Shown: positions 49,497-60,383, counted from the first letter of the stretch. The stretch: DNA of 64,000 nucleotides from Flavobacteriaceae bacterium (GCA_024742935.1 JANSXN010000005.1:1-64000); one strand, 5' to 3'. Made by a program: numbers and translations. Notes: generated from the letters alone by a model not told the origin.

Positions 49497-51434
49497 TCAA
49501 TCCCTGTTAATACGCATTTTTCTTTGTGTTCTGTAAAGGTTAGTTCTAACGGTGATTGTGATTGTTTCATTTACAATTTCCTGTAAAGGAATTTCTGCTA
49601 TTTCTGTTTTCTTAAATGTCTTTTTGAAAATTTCTTTATCGGTTTCAATAGTTACAATATAATCTGAGTCAATAACTCCCTCAATTGGCGTCACCTTTAT
49701 TCCTTTAATGGAATTATCTGCTTTGATTTCATATGGGGCATCATATTTTGGTGAATTAGAAATAGAATCGCGTTCTATTTTTGGGCGTTTTTTTGGAGGC
49801 TTTGGAAAGCATTCTTCTGTGGGAAGAGTGGAGTCTATACTCAATTTTACAAATCCATTTGCATCGGGCTTTAAAGTGGTTCCCGGTTTTAAAAGTATAC
49901 GTTTGCGGGCTTTAAAGTCAACGGTTGTCGAGTCTCTAAAAGTTTGGTTTGAGATGTTAATTTGATAAGGTGATGAGAATAATTTAAAATCAAAACGGTA
50001 AAAGTCTCTACCTGATACATCAACGATTCCTTTGTTTAGTTGCATCTCATGTGCCATTTTTACGGCTCTATATGCATCAACTCTACCGGCACCCAATTGC
50101 ATTTTAAAGGGCTCGTTACCAGGAAGGTTTTCAATATCTGCCGAACTCAGCTTAAGAATGCTCTCGACCTCTGCACTTGCCAAACAATAATTTGCAGACC
50201 AAATGAGTCCAATAACGCCTGTTACAAACGCCGCTGAAGCTGAGGTCATACCCACAAACAGTTCATCCTCATAACCACACTCGGGTCTTCCCATATTAAA
50301 AGTTTCAGCAGGTGCAGAAATATCTACAGCCAGATTGTGTTGAGCACCAAATTGAGCATTGAGGGGCGTAACTTCATCAAAATAACCATCCCTTTTCATT
50401 TTTAACCGTCTAACGTGTGTGTCTTTGAGTTTATTTGCGATTCTTCCATATTTTTCATCATTGATAATACAATCCTCATAATGACCACAATCCCCAAAAA
50501 CCTTAGTCACAGAAATCACCCGTTTGTAAGAAGCCGGGTAGGCATAATTGGAGGCATAATCTCTTAAGTATTGGTTGCATTTTTTTGAATTTCCGGCGCT
50601 GGAAACAATGATAATTCCCTCATCATACCATTCATTGATGCGCTCTTGCACATTTTGATGATAAGCACCAAACCCACAAAGGGCCCAACTTGTATTGATT
50701 ACTTTTGCTCCAGCATCAACAAGTTCTTGGATATATTCAAAACGACCATACCCTGTTGCAATGAGATCACAATCTGAACAAATGCCGGGAATTCCATAGC
50801 CATTGTCTGCTCTTGCTCCAATAATAGAGGCAATACCGGTACCGTGATAACAAACTGTTCCACCTGTTTTTTTGTAGTATTTCAAATAATTACTCACTCT
50901 TCCGGCCAAGTCGATATTGGTTGAGTCTATCCTGCCATCTGAAATGCCAATCACCACTTTTTTATCACCTCTTGTTATACCCCAGGCTCCGGGAGCATTA
51001 ATTAAGTCAAGCCCGGTCATTGGATATGGGACTCCCAAATTTTCTACCGGACTGGTGGTGCCATAATCATTTGGGTAAAACGCATTTGGAGTTGGAAAAT
51101 ATTGACCAATTTGAGTGTATTTATTGGGTTGTTGATTTTGAAGTTGCCCCAAAAGGACATCACTGTTTGTAGTAACTCGGTAAACATTTTTGAGATTTTC
51201 CTTTTGAGTATTTGGAAAAGCAGGTTGAAATGAATAAATGTTATGCCTTGCAAAAATTTGAGTTTCCTTCTTACTACTTGGGTTTTCAATTTTCAGCGTG
51301 CCGTTAGTTTGTGTTGTGATTTTTAAAGACTCCGGATTTGAAATTGTAACGTGGTAATGATACAACTCATTTTGATTTTGTCCGTATACAACAAAACCAA
51401 AAAATAGAAAAAGGATAAGAGAGCATTTATTCAT
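49497..51434 (-). CDS. S8 family (subtilisin-like) serine peptidase, secreted
   Basis: Asp region VVIGISDGRID, His region CYHGTGIASIIGA, Ser region GMTSASAAFVTG; start at 51434 gives signal peptide MNKCSLILFLFFGFVVYG. Confidence 0.88.
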   Translation of the reverse strand: MNKCSLILFLFFGFVVYGQNQNELYHYHVTISNPESLKITTQTNGTLKIENPSSKKETQIFARHNIYSFQPAFPNTQKENLKNVYRVTTNSDVLLGQLQNQQPNKYTQIGQYFPTPNAFYPNDYGTTSPVENLGVPYPMTGLDLINAPGAWGITRGDKKVVIGISDGRIDSTNIDLAGRVSNYLKYYKKTGGTVCYHGTGIASIIGARADNGYGIPGICSDCDLIATGYGRFEYIQELVDAGAKVINTSWALCGFGAYHQNVQERINEWYDEGIIIVSSAGNSKKCNQYLRDYASNYAYPASYKRVISVTKVFGDCGHYEDCIINDEKYGRIANKLKDTHVRRLKMKRDGYFDEVTPLNAQFGAQHNLAVDISAPAETFNMGRPECGYEDELFVGMTSASAAFVTGVIGLIWSANYCLASAEVESILKLSSADIENLPGNEPFKMQLGAGRVDAYRAVKMAHEMQLNKGIVDVSGRDFYRFDFKLFSSPYQINISNQTFRDSTTVDFKARKRILLKPGTTLKPDANGFVKLSIDSTLPTEECFPKPPKKRPKIERDSISNSPKYDAPYEIKADNSIKGIKVTPIEGVIDSDYIVTIETDKEIFKKTFKKTEIAEIPLQEIVNETITITVRTNLYRTQRKMRINRD

Positions 51435-51903
51435 GTTCCAGAGTTTCAATCCTTTTTGATAATGTGTCAATTTGTTTTTGTTGTGCAATAGTATGAAGAG
51501 TCAATTCCTCAATTTTTTCAAGAAGTAAAAGATTCATTTCTTTAAGAGAGAGACCGTTTTGGTCAATTTCTTTAGCTGATGGTATTTTTGGTAAATGAAG
51601 GTGTTCTTCAATGAATTGCTCGATTTCGCTCAGCGAAAGAAATTCATACGCCGGATTCAAAATTGAGGTTCCTGTAAAGAATTTTTCAAAAACATAATCG
51701 GGTGCTACAGCTCCCTCAAGGTCAATCACTACTTCCTGAGTGTGAATAGTTCCTTTTACAGTAAGCATGGCATCAGGAGTTTTTGTGTTGATGCCTATAA
51801 AACCGTTTTGGGCTTCTGTAATATTTTTAAAAGTGGCATTACTTTGGCTATAGCTATAAGCGATCGAACAAAATACAAAAAGGATGAGGATGGTTTTTTT
51901 CAT
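51427..51903 (-). CDS. secreted tail-fibre-like coiled-coil protein
   Basis: Signal peptide; GFIGINTKTPDAMLTVKGTIHTQEV; C-terminal heptad-rich region. Confidence 0.75.
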   Translation of the reverse strand: MKKTILILFVFCSIAYSYSQSNATFKNITEAQNGFIGINTKTPDAMLTVKGTIHTQEVVIDLEGAVAPDYVFEKFFTGTSILNPAYEFLSLSEIEQFIEEHLHLPKIPSAKEIDQNGLSLKEMNLLLLEKIEELTLHTIAQQKQIDTLSKRIETLEHE

Positions 51904-52073
51904 ATAGGAGTTATTAAATGGAATGAATCTGAAAATTAGGTTTCTAAAACGAATCTACAACCGAAAGCCCAATTTACAAAAATCAAAAGCAACATTAACA
52001 AAATTCTCACGTTTAAAATGAATAAAATAATTTGAGAATCCAATATCTTTGGTCAACGATAAACTCACACACT

Positions 52074-55000
52074 ATGATTAAAAAGCACATCATTCTACTT
52101 GGCTGTTTTTTTCTTTTTACCACAGCTGTTTCTGCGCAACAATCGGCTGTTTATACAAATGATTTTGCGGCTTTTCAAAATGCATTGACACTCTTTCAAA
52201 ACAAACAATACAGTGCTGCTCAGTCACAATTTTTAAAAATCGAGAGAGCTACTACAAATGAAAGTATCAAAGCAGATTGTGCATATTATGCTGCAAATGC
52301 CGCTGTAAGAATGAATCAACAAGGAGCTGAACAAATGATGGAAGATTTTGTTAAAAATTATCCCACAAGTACAAAAAGAAACAATGCCTTTATGGAAGTG
52401 GGAACCTATTATTTTGAAATGGGAAGGTATCCACAAGCGATGAAATGGTTTGATAAAGTTGATGAAAGCAATTTGAGTTTTGCTGAACGTGATAGTTTTT
52501 ACTTTCAAAAAGGATATACTTATTTTCAAAACAAACGCACCACCGAGGCTAAAAAATACTTCAACCGTATCACCACTTCAAAAGAATATGGAGCTCAGGC
52601 AAAATATTATTTGGGTTATATGGCCTATGAAGGAGATGATTATCAACAAGCTACTCAATATTTTGAAGGTGTTACAGGTGATGAACGATTATCTGAAAAT
52701 CTGTCCTACTTTCAGGCAGATATGAATTTTAAATTGGGCAACTTTGAAGAAGCCATCCGGTTGGGAAAAGATCAATTTGGTAAATCAAATGCTCAGGAAA
52801 AATCACAACTTTCAAAAATAATTGGTGAGAGTTATTTCAACCTGGGACAATATGAAGCAGCCATACCTTATTTAAGTGAGTACAAAGGCTTGCGCGGAAG
52901 GTGGAACAACACAGATTATTATCAATTAGGCTATGCATACTATATGCAAAAAGATTATGTAAATGCCATTTCTGAATTCAATAAAATTATAGACGGTCGC
53001 AATGCAGTTGCTCAAAATGCTTATTACCACTTGGGCGATTCCTATCTCAAACAAAACAAAAAACAACAAGCACTCAACGCTTTCAAAAACGCTTCAGAAA
53101 TGAGTTTTAGCGCTCAAATACAAGAAGATGCTTTTTACAATTATGCCAAATTGAGTTATGAGATTGGTAATGCATACACCTCGGTGCCTCAAGTGCTTAC
53201 AGCATTTTTGGAGAAATACCCACAAACAAATAACAAAACCGAAATTGAAGATCTCCTCATAGACTCATATATTACTTCAAAAAACTACAAAGCTGCGCTC
53301 GATTTACTGGAAAACAACAAAAATTTCAATAATAAACTAGCTTTTCAAAAGGTTGCCTTCTTACGCGGATTGGAACTATATGACGAACGAGACTATTCAC
53401 AAGCAAAAGCACATTTTGAAAAGTCACTCAAAGAGCCTCGAGATGTCAAATATACTGCGAGAGCCACTTTTTGGAAAGCAGAAAGCGATTATCATTTGAA
53501 TAATTTTGAGCAGGCACTCATTGGGTTTCGGCAGTTTCAACAACTCCCCGAAAATAAGAACACCCCCGAATCGAGAAACAGTAGCTACCACCTAGCTTAT
53601 ACGCAGTTTAAAATAAAAAATTATGCAGAAGCCATTAGCGGTTTCCAAAACTTTTTAGCACAACCGGGTATCGATCCTGTTCGTCAAAAAGATGCCAACC
53701 TGCGTCTTGCAGACAGTTATTTTGTAAGTAGTCAATATTGGCCGGCAATGGAAAGCTATAACAAAGTAATTGCTGCCGGTGGAGCAGAGGCAGATTATGC
53801 GGCATTTCAAAAGGCGATTAGTTATGGATTTGTTGATAGAACTGCTACTAAGCTGGAAGAACTTACCGCCTTTGATAGAAACTTTCCCAATTCAAGTTAC
53901 CGGGATGTGGCTTTATATGAATTAGGAAATACACATCTAGCCCAAAATAAAAATACCGAAGCCATCACTGCTTATGATAAACTCATAAACAATTTACCAC
54001 GAAGCAGCTATGTGCCGAAAGCATTACTCAAAAAAGGTTTGATTCTCAACAACACCGAAAAACTTGAACAATCATTAACCGTGTTTAAAAAAGTAGCAAA
54101 TCACTATCCATCTTCACCTGAGGCCATTCAGGCGGTTTCTTCAGCTAAGTTGATTTATATCGATTTGGGAAAAGTAGATGAGTATGCTCGTTGGGTACAA
54201 ACACTTGATTTTGTTGAAGTAGCAGATGCCGAGCTCGATCAGGCATCCTTCACCGCAGCAGAAAATAAATATTTACAAAATGACCCTCAAGCTGTTTCGC
54301 TTTTAGTAAAATACATTTCAGATTTTCCTAATGGTATTCACAGTTTGCCGGCAAACTTTTACCTGGCTGAGCGCTATTTTTCCGGGAACCAAAAAGACAA
54401 GGCAATAGCAAGCTACACTTTTGTGATTTCCAGAGAACGCAATGAATATACAGAACAGGCTTTAGTGAGAGTCACCCAAATTTACCTTGAAAAGAATGAT
54501 TATTCAAAGGCATTACCACTTCTCGAGAGACTTGAAAAAGAAGGAACTAAAACACAAAACATCATCTATGCTCAATCCAATTTGATGAAAGCTTATTATG
54601 AAGCAAAAAACTATGGGCAAGCTGTAGTTTTTGCCGAAAAAGTACTGAAAGATGCAAGTTCAGACCCTCGCGCCAAAAATGACGCACACAGTATAATTGC
54701 TCGATCTGCAATCAAAACCGGTGATGAAGCCAAAGCAAAAAATGCTTATGCTGAAGTTCTAAAAACAGCAAGTGGTTCGCTGGCGGCTGAAGCCTTATAT
54801 TATCAAGCTTATTTTGAAAATAAATCAGGCTCATACCAGCAATCAAATGCAACTGTACAAAAACTGGCAAAAGACTATTCCGGCTTTAAAAACTGGGGAG
54901 GAAAAGGATTGATCTTGATGGCAAAAAATTTCTATGCCCTAAAAGATGCTTTTCAAGCGACCTATATTTTGGAAAGTGTGATTAAAAACTTTGCAGATTT

Positions 55001-55094
55001 TCCTGAGATAGTCGAAGAAGCAACCACCGAACTTAACAAAATAAAAGCCCAGGAAGCCAAAACAAACGCTTCAGTAGAAACCGGGGAGAATTAG
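52074..55094 (+). CDS. large secreted TPR-repeat protein
   Basis: Signal peptide MIKKHIILLGCFFLFTTAVSAQ; many TPR repeats over about 1000 aa. Confidence 0.92.
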   Translation: MIKKHIILLGCFFLFTTAVSAQQSAVYTNDFAAFQNALTLFQNKQYSAAQSQFLKIERATTNESIKADCAYYAANAAVRMNQQGAEQMMEDFVKNYPTSTKRNNAFMEVGTYYFEMGRYPQAMKWFDKVDESNLSFAERDSFYFQKGYTYFQNKRTTEAKKYFNRITTSKEYGAQAKYYLGYMAYEGDDYQQATQYFEGVTGDERLSENLSYFQADMNFKLGNFEEAIRLGKDQFGKSNAQEKSQLSKIIGESYFNLGQYEAAIPYLSEYKGLRGRWNNTDYYQLGYAYYMQKDYVNAISEFNKIIDGRNAVAQNAYYHLGDSYLKQNKKQQALNAFKNASEMSFSAQIQEDAFYNYAKLSYEIGNAYTSVPQVLTAFLEKYPQTNNKTEIEDLLIDSYITSKNYKAALDLLENNKNFNNKLAFQKVAFLRGLELYDERDYSQAKAHFEKSLKEPRDVKYTARATFWKAESDYHLNNFEQALIGFRQFQQLPENKNTPESRNSSYHLAYTQFKIKNYAEAISGFQNFLAQPGIDPVRQKDANLRLADSYFVSSQYWPAMESYNKVIAAGGAEADYAAFQKAISYGFVDRTATKLEELTAFDRNFPNSSYRDVALYELGNTHLAQNKNTEAITAYDKLINNLPRSSYVPKALLKKGLILNNTEKLEQSLTVFKKVANHYPSSPEAIQAVSSAKLIYIDLGKVDEYARWVQTLDFVEVADAELDQASFTAAENKYLQNDPQAVSLLVKYISDFPNGIHSLPANFYLAERYFSGNQKDKAIASYTFVISRERNEYTEQALVRVTQIYLEKNDYSKALPLLERLEKEGTKTQNIIYAQSNLMKAYYEAKNYGQAVVFAEKVLKDASSDPRAKNDAHSIIARSAIKTGDEAKAKNAYAEVLKTASGSLAAEALYYQAYFENKSGSYQQSNATVQKLAKDYSGFKNWGGKGLILMAKNFYALKDAFQATYILESVIKNFADFPEIVEEATTELNKIKAQEAKTNASVETGEN

Positions 55095-55149
55095 GTTTCA
55101 AGTTTCAAGTTTTTAAATTTAACAATAAACAATAAACCACATCAAAAAT

Positions 55150-56886
55150 ATGTCATACAAAACCTCAAGATTTTACTTAGTAATGTCACTTCTTTTTACA
55201 GTGACATCCATCTATGCTCAAGACCCTATTGGGACAGAGGTCATCAATGTAGTGAAGCCCTACACACCCACTGTTTCTGATGCTTTTAAAATCAAGGAAA
55301 CACCAAATATGCAAGACTCGCAAAACGAAGAAAAAAAGGAAGTACAATACAGTATATTTTCAGTACCGGTAGCCTCTACTTTTACACCTGCAAAGGGGAA
55401 AGCAACAACAGTAGAACGCAAAAGGCCTGAGAAAATATTCACAAATTATGCGACTTTAGGTTTTGGGAGTTACACTTCTGTTCTTGGCGAATTTTACAGC
55501 CGTTTTGAAGTAAATCGCGATGATCAAGTTGAACTTTTTTTTAAACACAATTCTTCACAAGGTGGGATTGATGAGGTACTGTTAGATGATTATTTTTACA
55601 ACACAGCACTGGATGTAAATTATAAAAGCAATGGTCGATTTATGAACTATACTTTTGGTGCCGGAATTTTGCATCAGACCTATAACTGGTATGGTCTATC
55701 ACCCGAGTTTAGAGCAGAAAATCAAGTTCAAATCGTTGAGGACGCCGGTGTCAATCATTCTTTTTATGGATTAGCACTCAACGGAAATTTTAAAATGCAG
55801 GATTCGCCATTTTCAGGTGGAGATGTGCTCTTAAGATACTTTGGTGACTCATACAGCTCTTCCGAAATTAATTTTATTGCCAAACCCGAGTTTCTCTTTG
55901 ACCTGGGCGGTCAGGACGTGGGAGTTAATGTTGATGTAAATTACCTTAACGGAAGTTTTGATAAAAGTTTTTTTGATCCTCAAAACGATATCAAATACAG
56001 TTACCTCAATGCCGGACTTCATCCATTTATCAAGTTTCAAAACGATGATTTTTCAGTAAACTTAGGCGCTCAGGTTGTTTTTGGCTTGGATACAGAAAAC
56101 AGTGAAAGTGATGTGTTTATTTATCCTAAAGTTACCACATCTTACAAGCTTGTGGATGAATATCTAACGCTTTATGCCGGCGCCGATGGTGGTCTGGATC
56201 AAAACTCATACTACGATTTTTCACAAATAAATCCGTTTGTATCTCCAACACTTTTTGTGGCACCCACAGACAGACAATACGAGGGTTTTGCGGGTGTTAA
56301 GGGAAAATTCACAAACGCTGTGAGCTACAATTTAAGAGGCAGTTATACCAGCGAAATCAACAAGCCACTTTTTCTGTCTAATCCATTAATAAGTGTATCT
56401 CAAAACCCTGAGGGATATGAATTTGGAAATTCCTTTGGGGTGATTTATGACGATGTCAATACTTTGGAAGTTTTTGGCGAATTACAAGCGGAGGTTACAA
56501 CAAACGTCACTGTGGGAGTCAATGCAAGTTTTTTTAATTACAGTTTAGACTTCCAACCTGATGCATACAACCTGCCGGAACTCAAAGCAACCGTTTTTGC
56601 TAATGCGGCTTTTACAGAAAAAATATATGGCGGATTGAGCTTGTTTTATGTAGGTGAGCGCAAAGACTTAATTAGTTTTGACCCCTTATTGCCCGTTCAA
56701 CCCATTGAAAAAACACTGGATGGCTATGTAGATTTAAACCTGCACGCAGGCTACCATATCAATCCGCAACTCACAGTATTTTTAAAAGGAAGCAATCTTT
56801 TGAGTGATACATATGAAAAATGGTTGAACACGCCTGTACAAGGAATTCAAGTGTTGGGCGGTGCTACATACAAGTTTGATTGGTAG
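55150..56886 (+). CDS. TonB-dependent receptor-like outer membrane beta-barrel protein
   Basis: Signal peptide; beta-strand-rich; C-terminal TVFLKGSNLLSDTYEKWLNTPVQGIQVLGGATYKFDW. Confidence 0.75.
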   Translation: MSYKTSRFYLVMSLLFTVTSIYAQDPIGTEVINVVKPYTPTVSDAFKIKETPNMQDSQNEEKKEVQYSIFSVPVASTFTPAKGKATTVERKRPEKIFTNYATLGFGSYTSVLGEFYSRFEVNRDDQVELFFKHNSSQGGIDEVLLDDYFYNTALDVNYKSNGRFMNYTFGAGILHQTYNWYGLSPEFRAENQVQIVEDAGVNHSFYGLALNGNFKMQDSPFSGGDVLLRYFGDSYSSSEINFIAKPEFLFDLGGQDVGVNVDVNYLNGSFDKSFFDPQNDIKYSYLNAGLHPFIKFQNDDFSVNLGAQVVFGLDTENSESDVFIYPKVTTSYKLVDEYLTLYAGADGGLDQNSYYDFSQINPFVSPTLFVAPTDRQYEGFAGVKGKFTNAVSYNLRGSYTSEINKPLFLSNPLISVSQNPEGYEFGNSFGVIYDDVNTLEVFGELQAEVTTNVTVGVNASFFNYSLDFQPDAYNLPELKATVFANAAFTEKIYGGLSLFYVGERKDLISFDPLLPVQPIEKTLDGYVDLNLHAGYHINPQLTVFLKGSNLLSDTYEKWLNTPVQGIQVLGGATYKFDW

Positions 56887-56892
56887 CCAAAT

Positions 56893-56915
56893 CCCCTCGA
56901 AGGCAGGGATCTCGT
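56893..56915. repeat. second copy of the CGAAGGCrGGkATCTCGT element
   Basis: CCCCTCGAAGGCAGGGATCTCGT, compare 16157-16178. Confidence 0.5.
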
Positions 56916-57092
56916 CCATCAAAAGCAAAAAAGTAAATTCATTTCATTTCAAAAAGCACAGTAATGAGTATTTACCTCATGTGTTTTAGCACCTAGCACC
57001 TCACAATTTCCGCGTTAACCATTTTTCCAATAACCATTTTCCCAGTCTCTCTAAAATCCTTATTTTTACCACCCAATCAATCCTTTAAAACA

Positions 57093-58718
57093 ATGAAACC
57101 TTTTTTTTTATTTCTTTCAATCCTTTTTTTAATTTCTTGCAATGAAAAGCAAGTTGCAGATCTTTTGGTTATCAATGCAAAAATCTACACAGTAAACGAT
57201 AGCTTTGAGAAAGCCGAATCTTTTGCAGTTCATAATGGAAAAATTATTGAAGTGGGAACTTCTTCCGCTTTAAGCGAAAAATATAACGCAACTGAAACCT
57301 ATGACTTTTCCGGAAAAACAATCGTTCCAGGGTTTATAGACGCACACGCCCATTTTTATGGTTTGGGTCTCAACCAGCGTGTTGTCAATCTTGTGGGTGC
57401 AGAAAGTGTTGACGAAATGATTGAAAGGGTTGTGGATTTTCAGGAAGAAAAGCAAGTTGATTTTATTGAAGGTCGAGGCTGGAATCAAAATCTTTGGGAA
57501 GTAAAAGAATTTCCCTCAAAAGAAAAGTTGGATGAATTGTTTCCTGACACACCGGTAGCTCTTACCCGCATCGACGGTCACGCCTATCTGGTGAATCAAA
57601 AAGCCCTAGATCTAGCAAACATCACCACTAAAACAAAAATAGACGGCGGACTCGTCGAAGTAAAGGATGGAAAATTAACCGGAATTTTGATAGATACTGC
57701 TATGGGACTTGTCAATGCCATTAAGCCGGAGGTAAGTGAGAGTGACAAAAGACAGGCCTTGAAAGATGCTCAGGAAATTTGCTTCTCTTATGGGTTAACA
57801 ACAATCAATGATGCAGGTTTGGATAGAGGAGTGATTGAATTGATAGATAAAATGCATAAAAATGACCAACTGAAAATGCGCATTTATGCGATGGTTTCAA
57901 ACAGTCCTGATAATTTAGATTACTATCTTAATAAAGGAATCATAAAAACTGATAAACTTAACGTGCGTTCAGTAAAAGTATATGGAGATGGTGCTTTAGG
58001 TTCACGTGGGGCGGCATTAAAACAACCTTACTCAGATGATCCTCACAATCACGGTTTGTTTTTGACGCCAGTAAACGAAATTGCAAACCTTGCCAAGAGA
58101 ATAGCAGCTTCAGACTATCAAATGAACACACACGCAATTGGTGATTCTACAGCTTTGGTTGTTATGCAGGCTTATACGGAAGCATTGGGCCCTGCAAATA
58201 ACCGCCGCTGGAAAATTGAACATGCTCAGGTAGTTTCTATAGCTGATTTTGACTATTTTAAAAATGGAATTATTCCTTCTGTGCAACCCACACACGCCAC
58301 CAGTGATATGTACTGGGCAGAAGATCGGGTGGGAGCTGAACGAATGAAAGGTGCATATGCTTATAAAACCCTTCTTGATAAAGCCGGTAAAGTTGCGCTT
58401 GGAACTGACTTTCCGGTGGAGCATGTGAGTCCGTTTTATACTTTTTATTCTGCTGTAGCCCGAAAGGATTTAAACCAATATCCAGAGGGTGGTTTTCAAA
58501 AATCAGATGCTTTGTCACGTGAAGAAACCCTAAAAGGAATGACACTCTGGGCAGCTTATTCCAACTTTGAAGACCACGAAAAAGGAAGTATTGAAGTGGG
58601 GAAATTTGCTGATTTTATCATTCTTGACAAAGACATAATGACTTGTGATGAAGATGACATTCCAAACATTGAAGTAGAAGCGACTTTTGTTGGTGGTAAA
58701 ATGGTATATAGCAAATAA
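57093..58718 (+). CDS. amidohydrolase family protein (YtcJ-like), lipoprotein
   Basis: Lipobox LFLISC; PGFIDAHAHFYGLG, ALGTDFPVEHVSPF. Confidence 0.92.
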   Translation: MKPFFLFLSILFLISCNEKQVADLLVINAKIYTVNDSFEKAESFAVHNGKIIEVGTSSALSEKYNATETYDFSGKTIVPGFIDAHAHFYGLGLNQRVVNLVGAESVDEMIERVVDFQEEKQVDFIEGRGWNQNLWEVKEFPSKEKLDELFPDTPVALTRIDGHAYLVNQKALDLANITTKTKIDGGLVEVKDGKLTGILIDTAMGLVNAIKPEVSESDKRQALKDAQEICFSYGLTTINDAGLDRGVIELIDKMHKNDQLKMRIYAMVSNSPDNLDYYLNKGIIKTDKLNVRSVKVYGDGALGSRGAALKQPYSDDPHNHGLFLTPVNEIANLAKRIAASDYQMNTHAIGDSTALVVMQAYTEALGPANNRRWKIEHAQVVSIADFDYFKNGIIPSVQPTHATSDMYWAEDRVGAERMKGAYAYKTLLDKAGKVALGTDFPVEHVSPFYTFYSAVARKDLNQYPEGGFQKSDALSREETLKGMTLWAAYSNFEDHEKGSIEVGKFADFIILDKDIMTCDEDDIPNIEVEATFVGGKMVYSK

Positions 58719-58725
58719 GAATACC

Positions 58726-59520
58726 TTATTTTCCTCCTTTTGCCTGAAGATCCTCAATACATAATGGGTCTAAGTTGCTATCCATGGATTTACTTAAAAG
58801 TGCTGATGTGATTGCGGCTCTACCACCTGAAGTTTCAAAATACATCAGACAATCTTCAATCATACAGTGTTTGCTGTTTTGTGTATCTTCATGTTCCTGA
58901 TGAATATCGTCCAATTGGAGGTTGATCAATCCCAATAAATGACCAAACTCATGGTTTAATGTGGTTCTTTCAGCAATTGGAATATTGATTCCGTTTGAAA
59001 TAGCAATGTCCATGATGGTTTTTTTGTATATAACAATAGAGGTGTTTCGGTAAGCAGAACCTAGTGTAACTCGGTTGGGTGTATCGTTGCTTGAACTTTT
59101 ATTTGAGAAAAAGATATAAACTGCCAGGTTGTTTCCATCGTTATAATTAATTCTGTGTTCCTCCTCAATGCTTATTATCTTATTAATATTGAAAGAAGAG
59201 CCTTCAGGAGTAGGAATCACATTTTGTACTATAGTAATTTCACCCGGTTTGTGGAGCCGCTCTTCCAAAAAGTTAACTAAATTATCGATGGTACCCGTTT
59301 CAGGCTGAAAGCCTTCGGGATAGACAAATTCAAGAGTAAGACTTGAAAAATCAGTATCTCTTAAAAAATCTTCAGCTGAAGATCCTGTGGCTTGTTTGTT
59401 TGCTAACTTAGGGTCTTCAGGAGGATTGTTATCCTCTTTTTTACACGCAGTAAGTAAAAAAATTGCAATAAAACTAAATACTATTCGTGAGTGATTGATT
59501 TTAAAAATGGGGTTTATCAT
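58726..59520 (-). CDS. putative zinc metalloprotease lipoprotein
   Basis: Start MINPIFKINHSRIVFSFIAIFLLTAC at 59520; HEFGHLLGL zinc-binding motif. Confidence 0.75.
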   Translation of the reverse strand: MINPIFKINHSRIVFSFIAIFLLTACKKEDNNPPEDPKLANKQATGSSAEDFLRDTDFSSLTLEFVYPEGFQPETGTIDNLVNFLEERLHKPGEITIVQNVIPTPEGSSFNINKIISIEEEHRINYNDGNNLAVYIFFSNKSSSNDTPNRVTLGSAYRNTSIVIYKKTIMDIAISNGINIPIAERTTLNHEFGHLLGLINLQLDDIHQEHEDTQNSKHCMIEDCLMYFETSGGRAAITSALLSKSMDSNLDPLCIEDLQAKGGK

Positions 59521-59566
59521 AAAGAAACTTTTATTTTGAATACAACTCAATTTATGTACGATTATT

Positions 59567-60271
59567 TTACAGTGAGAGTTTTGCAAGATAATCATAATGG
59601 ACGCCTTCTGCAATTTGGTCACATTTTAAACCCGCCTCATTAGCAAGTTTTTTAAGTTTATCAAAATCGAGATACAACCACTCAAATAGGTCTGACTCTT
59701 CCCCTTTGTAAGTCATTTTAAAGGTGAGCTCACCATAGTATTCCTTTTCGGTGGAAACCCAAACACCCCCATCGTCATCAACGTCAAACATATAAATGAG
59801 ATCGCTGGAGTCGATAAGGATTTGTCCACCCGGGTTGAGAAGGTTTTTAAGATGATTTAAATAGTGTGGGGCTTTTTCCAGGTTTTGAAAAATACCGGTA
59901 CCGTTCATTAAAAGTAGCACGGTGTCAAATTTTTCAGTTATATTGAGTAAACGTAACATTTTTGCATCGTTAACACCTCTAAGCTTACAAACTTCAATAG
60001 CACCTTTAGAAACATCAATTGCGATTACTTCAAGACCTTTTTCTTGTAAATAAAGCGCATGACTACCTGCACCGCAGCCTACATCAAGAACTTTTCCCTT
60101 CGCAAGGTCTAGTGCTCTCTGCTCTATTTGGGGCATTTCTTCATAATCTCTGAAAAAATAGGGTAGAGGTAGCACGTCCTCTTCTGAAATGTTGGTTTCA
60201 GTAAGGATATCTTCAGTATATCTTTTATGAAAATAATCCAGCAAGGCTTTGCCTAAAATGTCTTTTTGCAT
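59567..60271 (-). CDS. class I SAM-dependent methyltransferase
   Basis: KVLDVGCGAGSHALYLQEKGLEVIAIDVS. Confidence 0.93.
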   Translation of the reverse strand: MQKDILGKALLDYFHKRYTEDILTETNISEEDVLPLPYFFRDYEEMPQIEQRALDLAKGKVLDVGCGAGSHALYLQEKGLEVIAIDVSKGAIEVCKLRGVNDAKMLRLLNITEKFDTVLLLMNGTGIFQNLEKAPHYLNHLKNLLNPGGQILIDSSDLIYMFDVDDDGGVWVSTEKEYYGELTFKMTYKGEESDLFEWLYLDFDKLKKLANEAGLKCDQIAEGVHYDYLAKLSL

Positions 60272-60330
60272 AAGTCAAATATACTGTTTTTAAGAATTTG
60301 ATAAATAGGTTTTTAATCTACTTTCTTACA

Positions 60331-60367
60331 AAAAAAAGCAGCCCTTTTTTAAAAAGGGCTGCTTTTT
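60331..60367. terminator. bidirectional-looking hairpin terminator
   Basis: AAAAAAAGCAGCCCTTTTTT-AAAAAGGGCTGCTTTTT. Confidence 0.85.
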
Positions 60368-60383
60368 CGAACTAAAAAATAAA

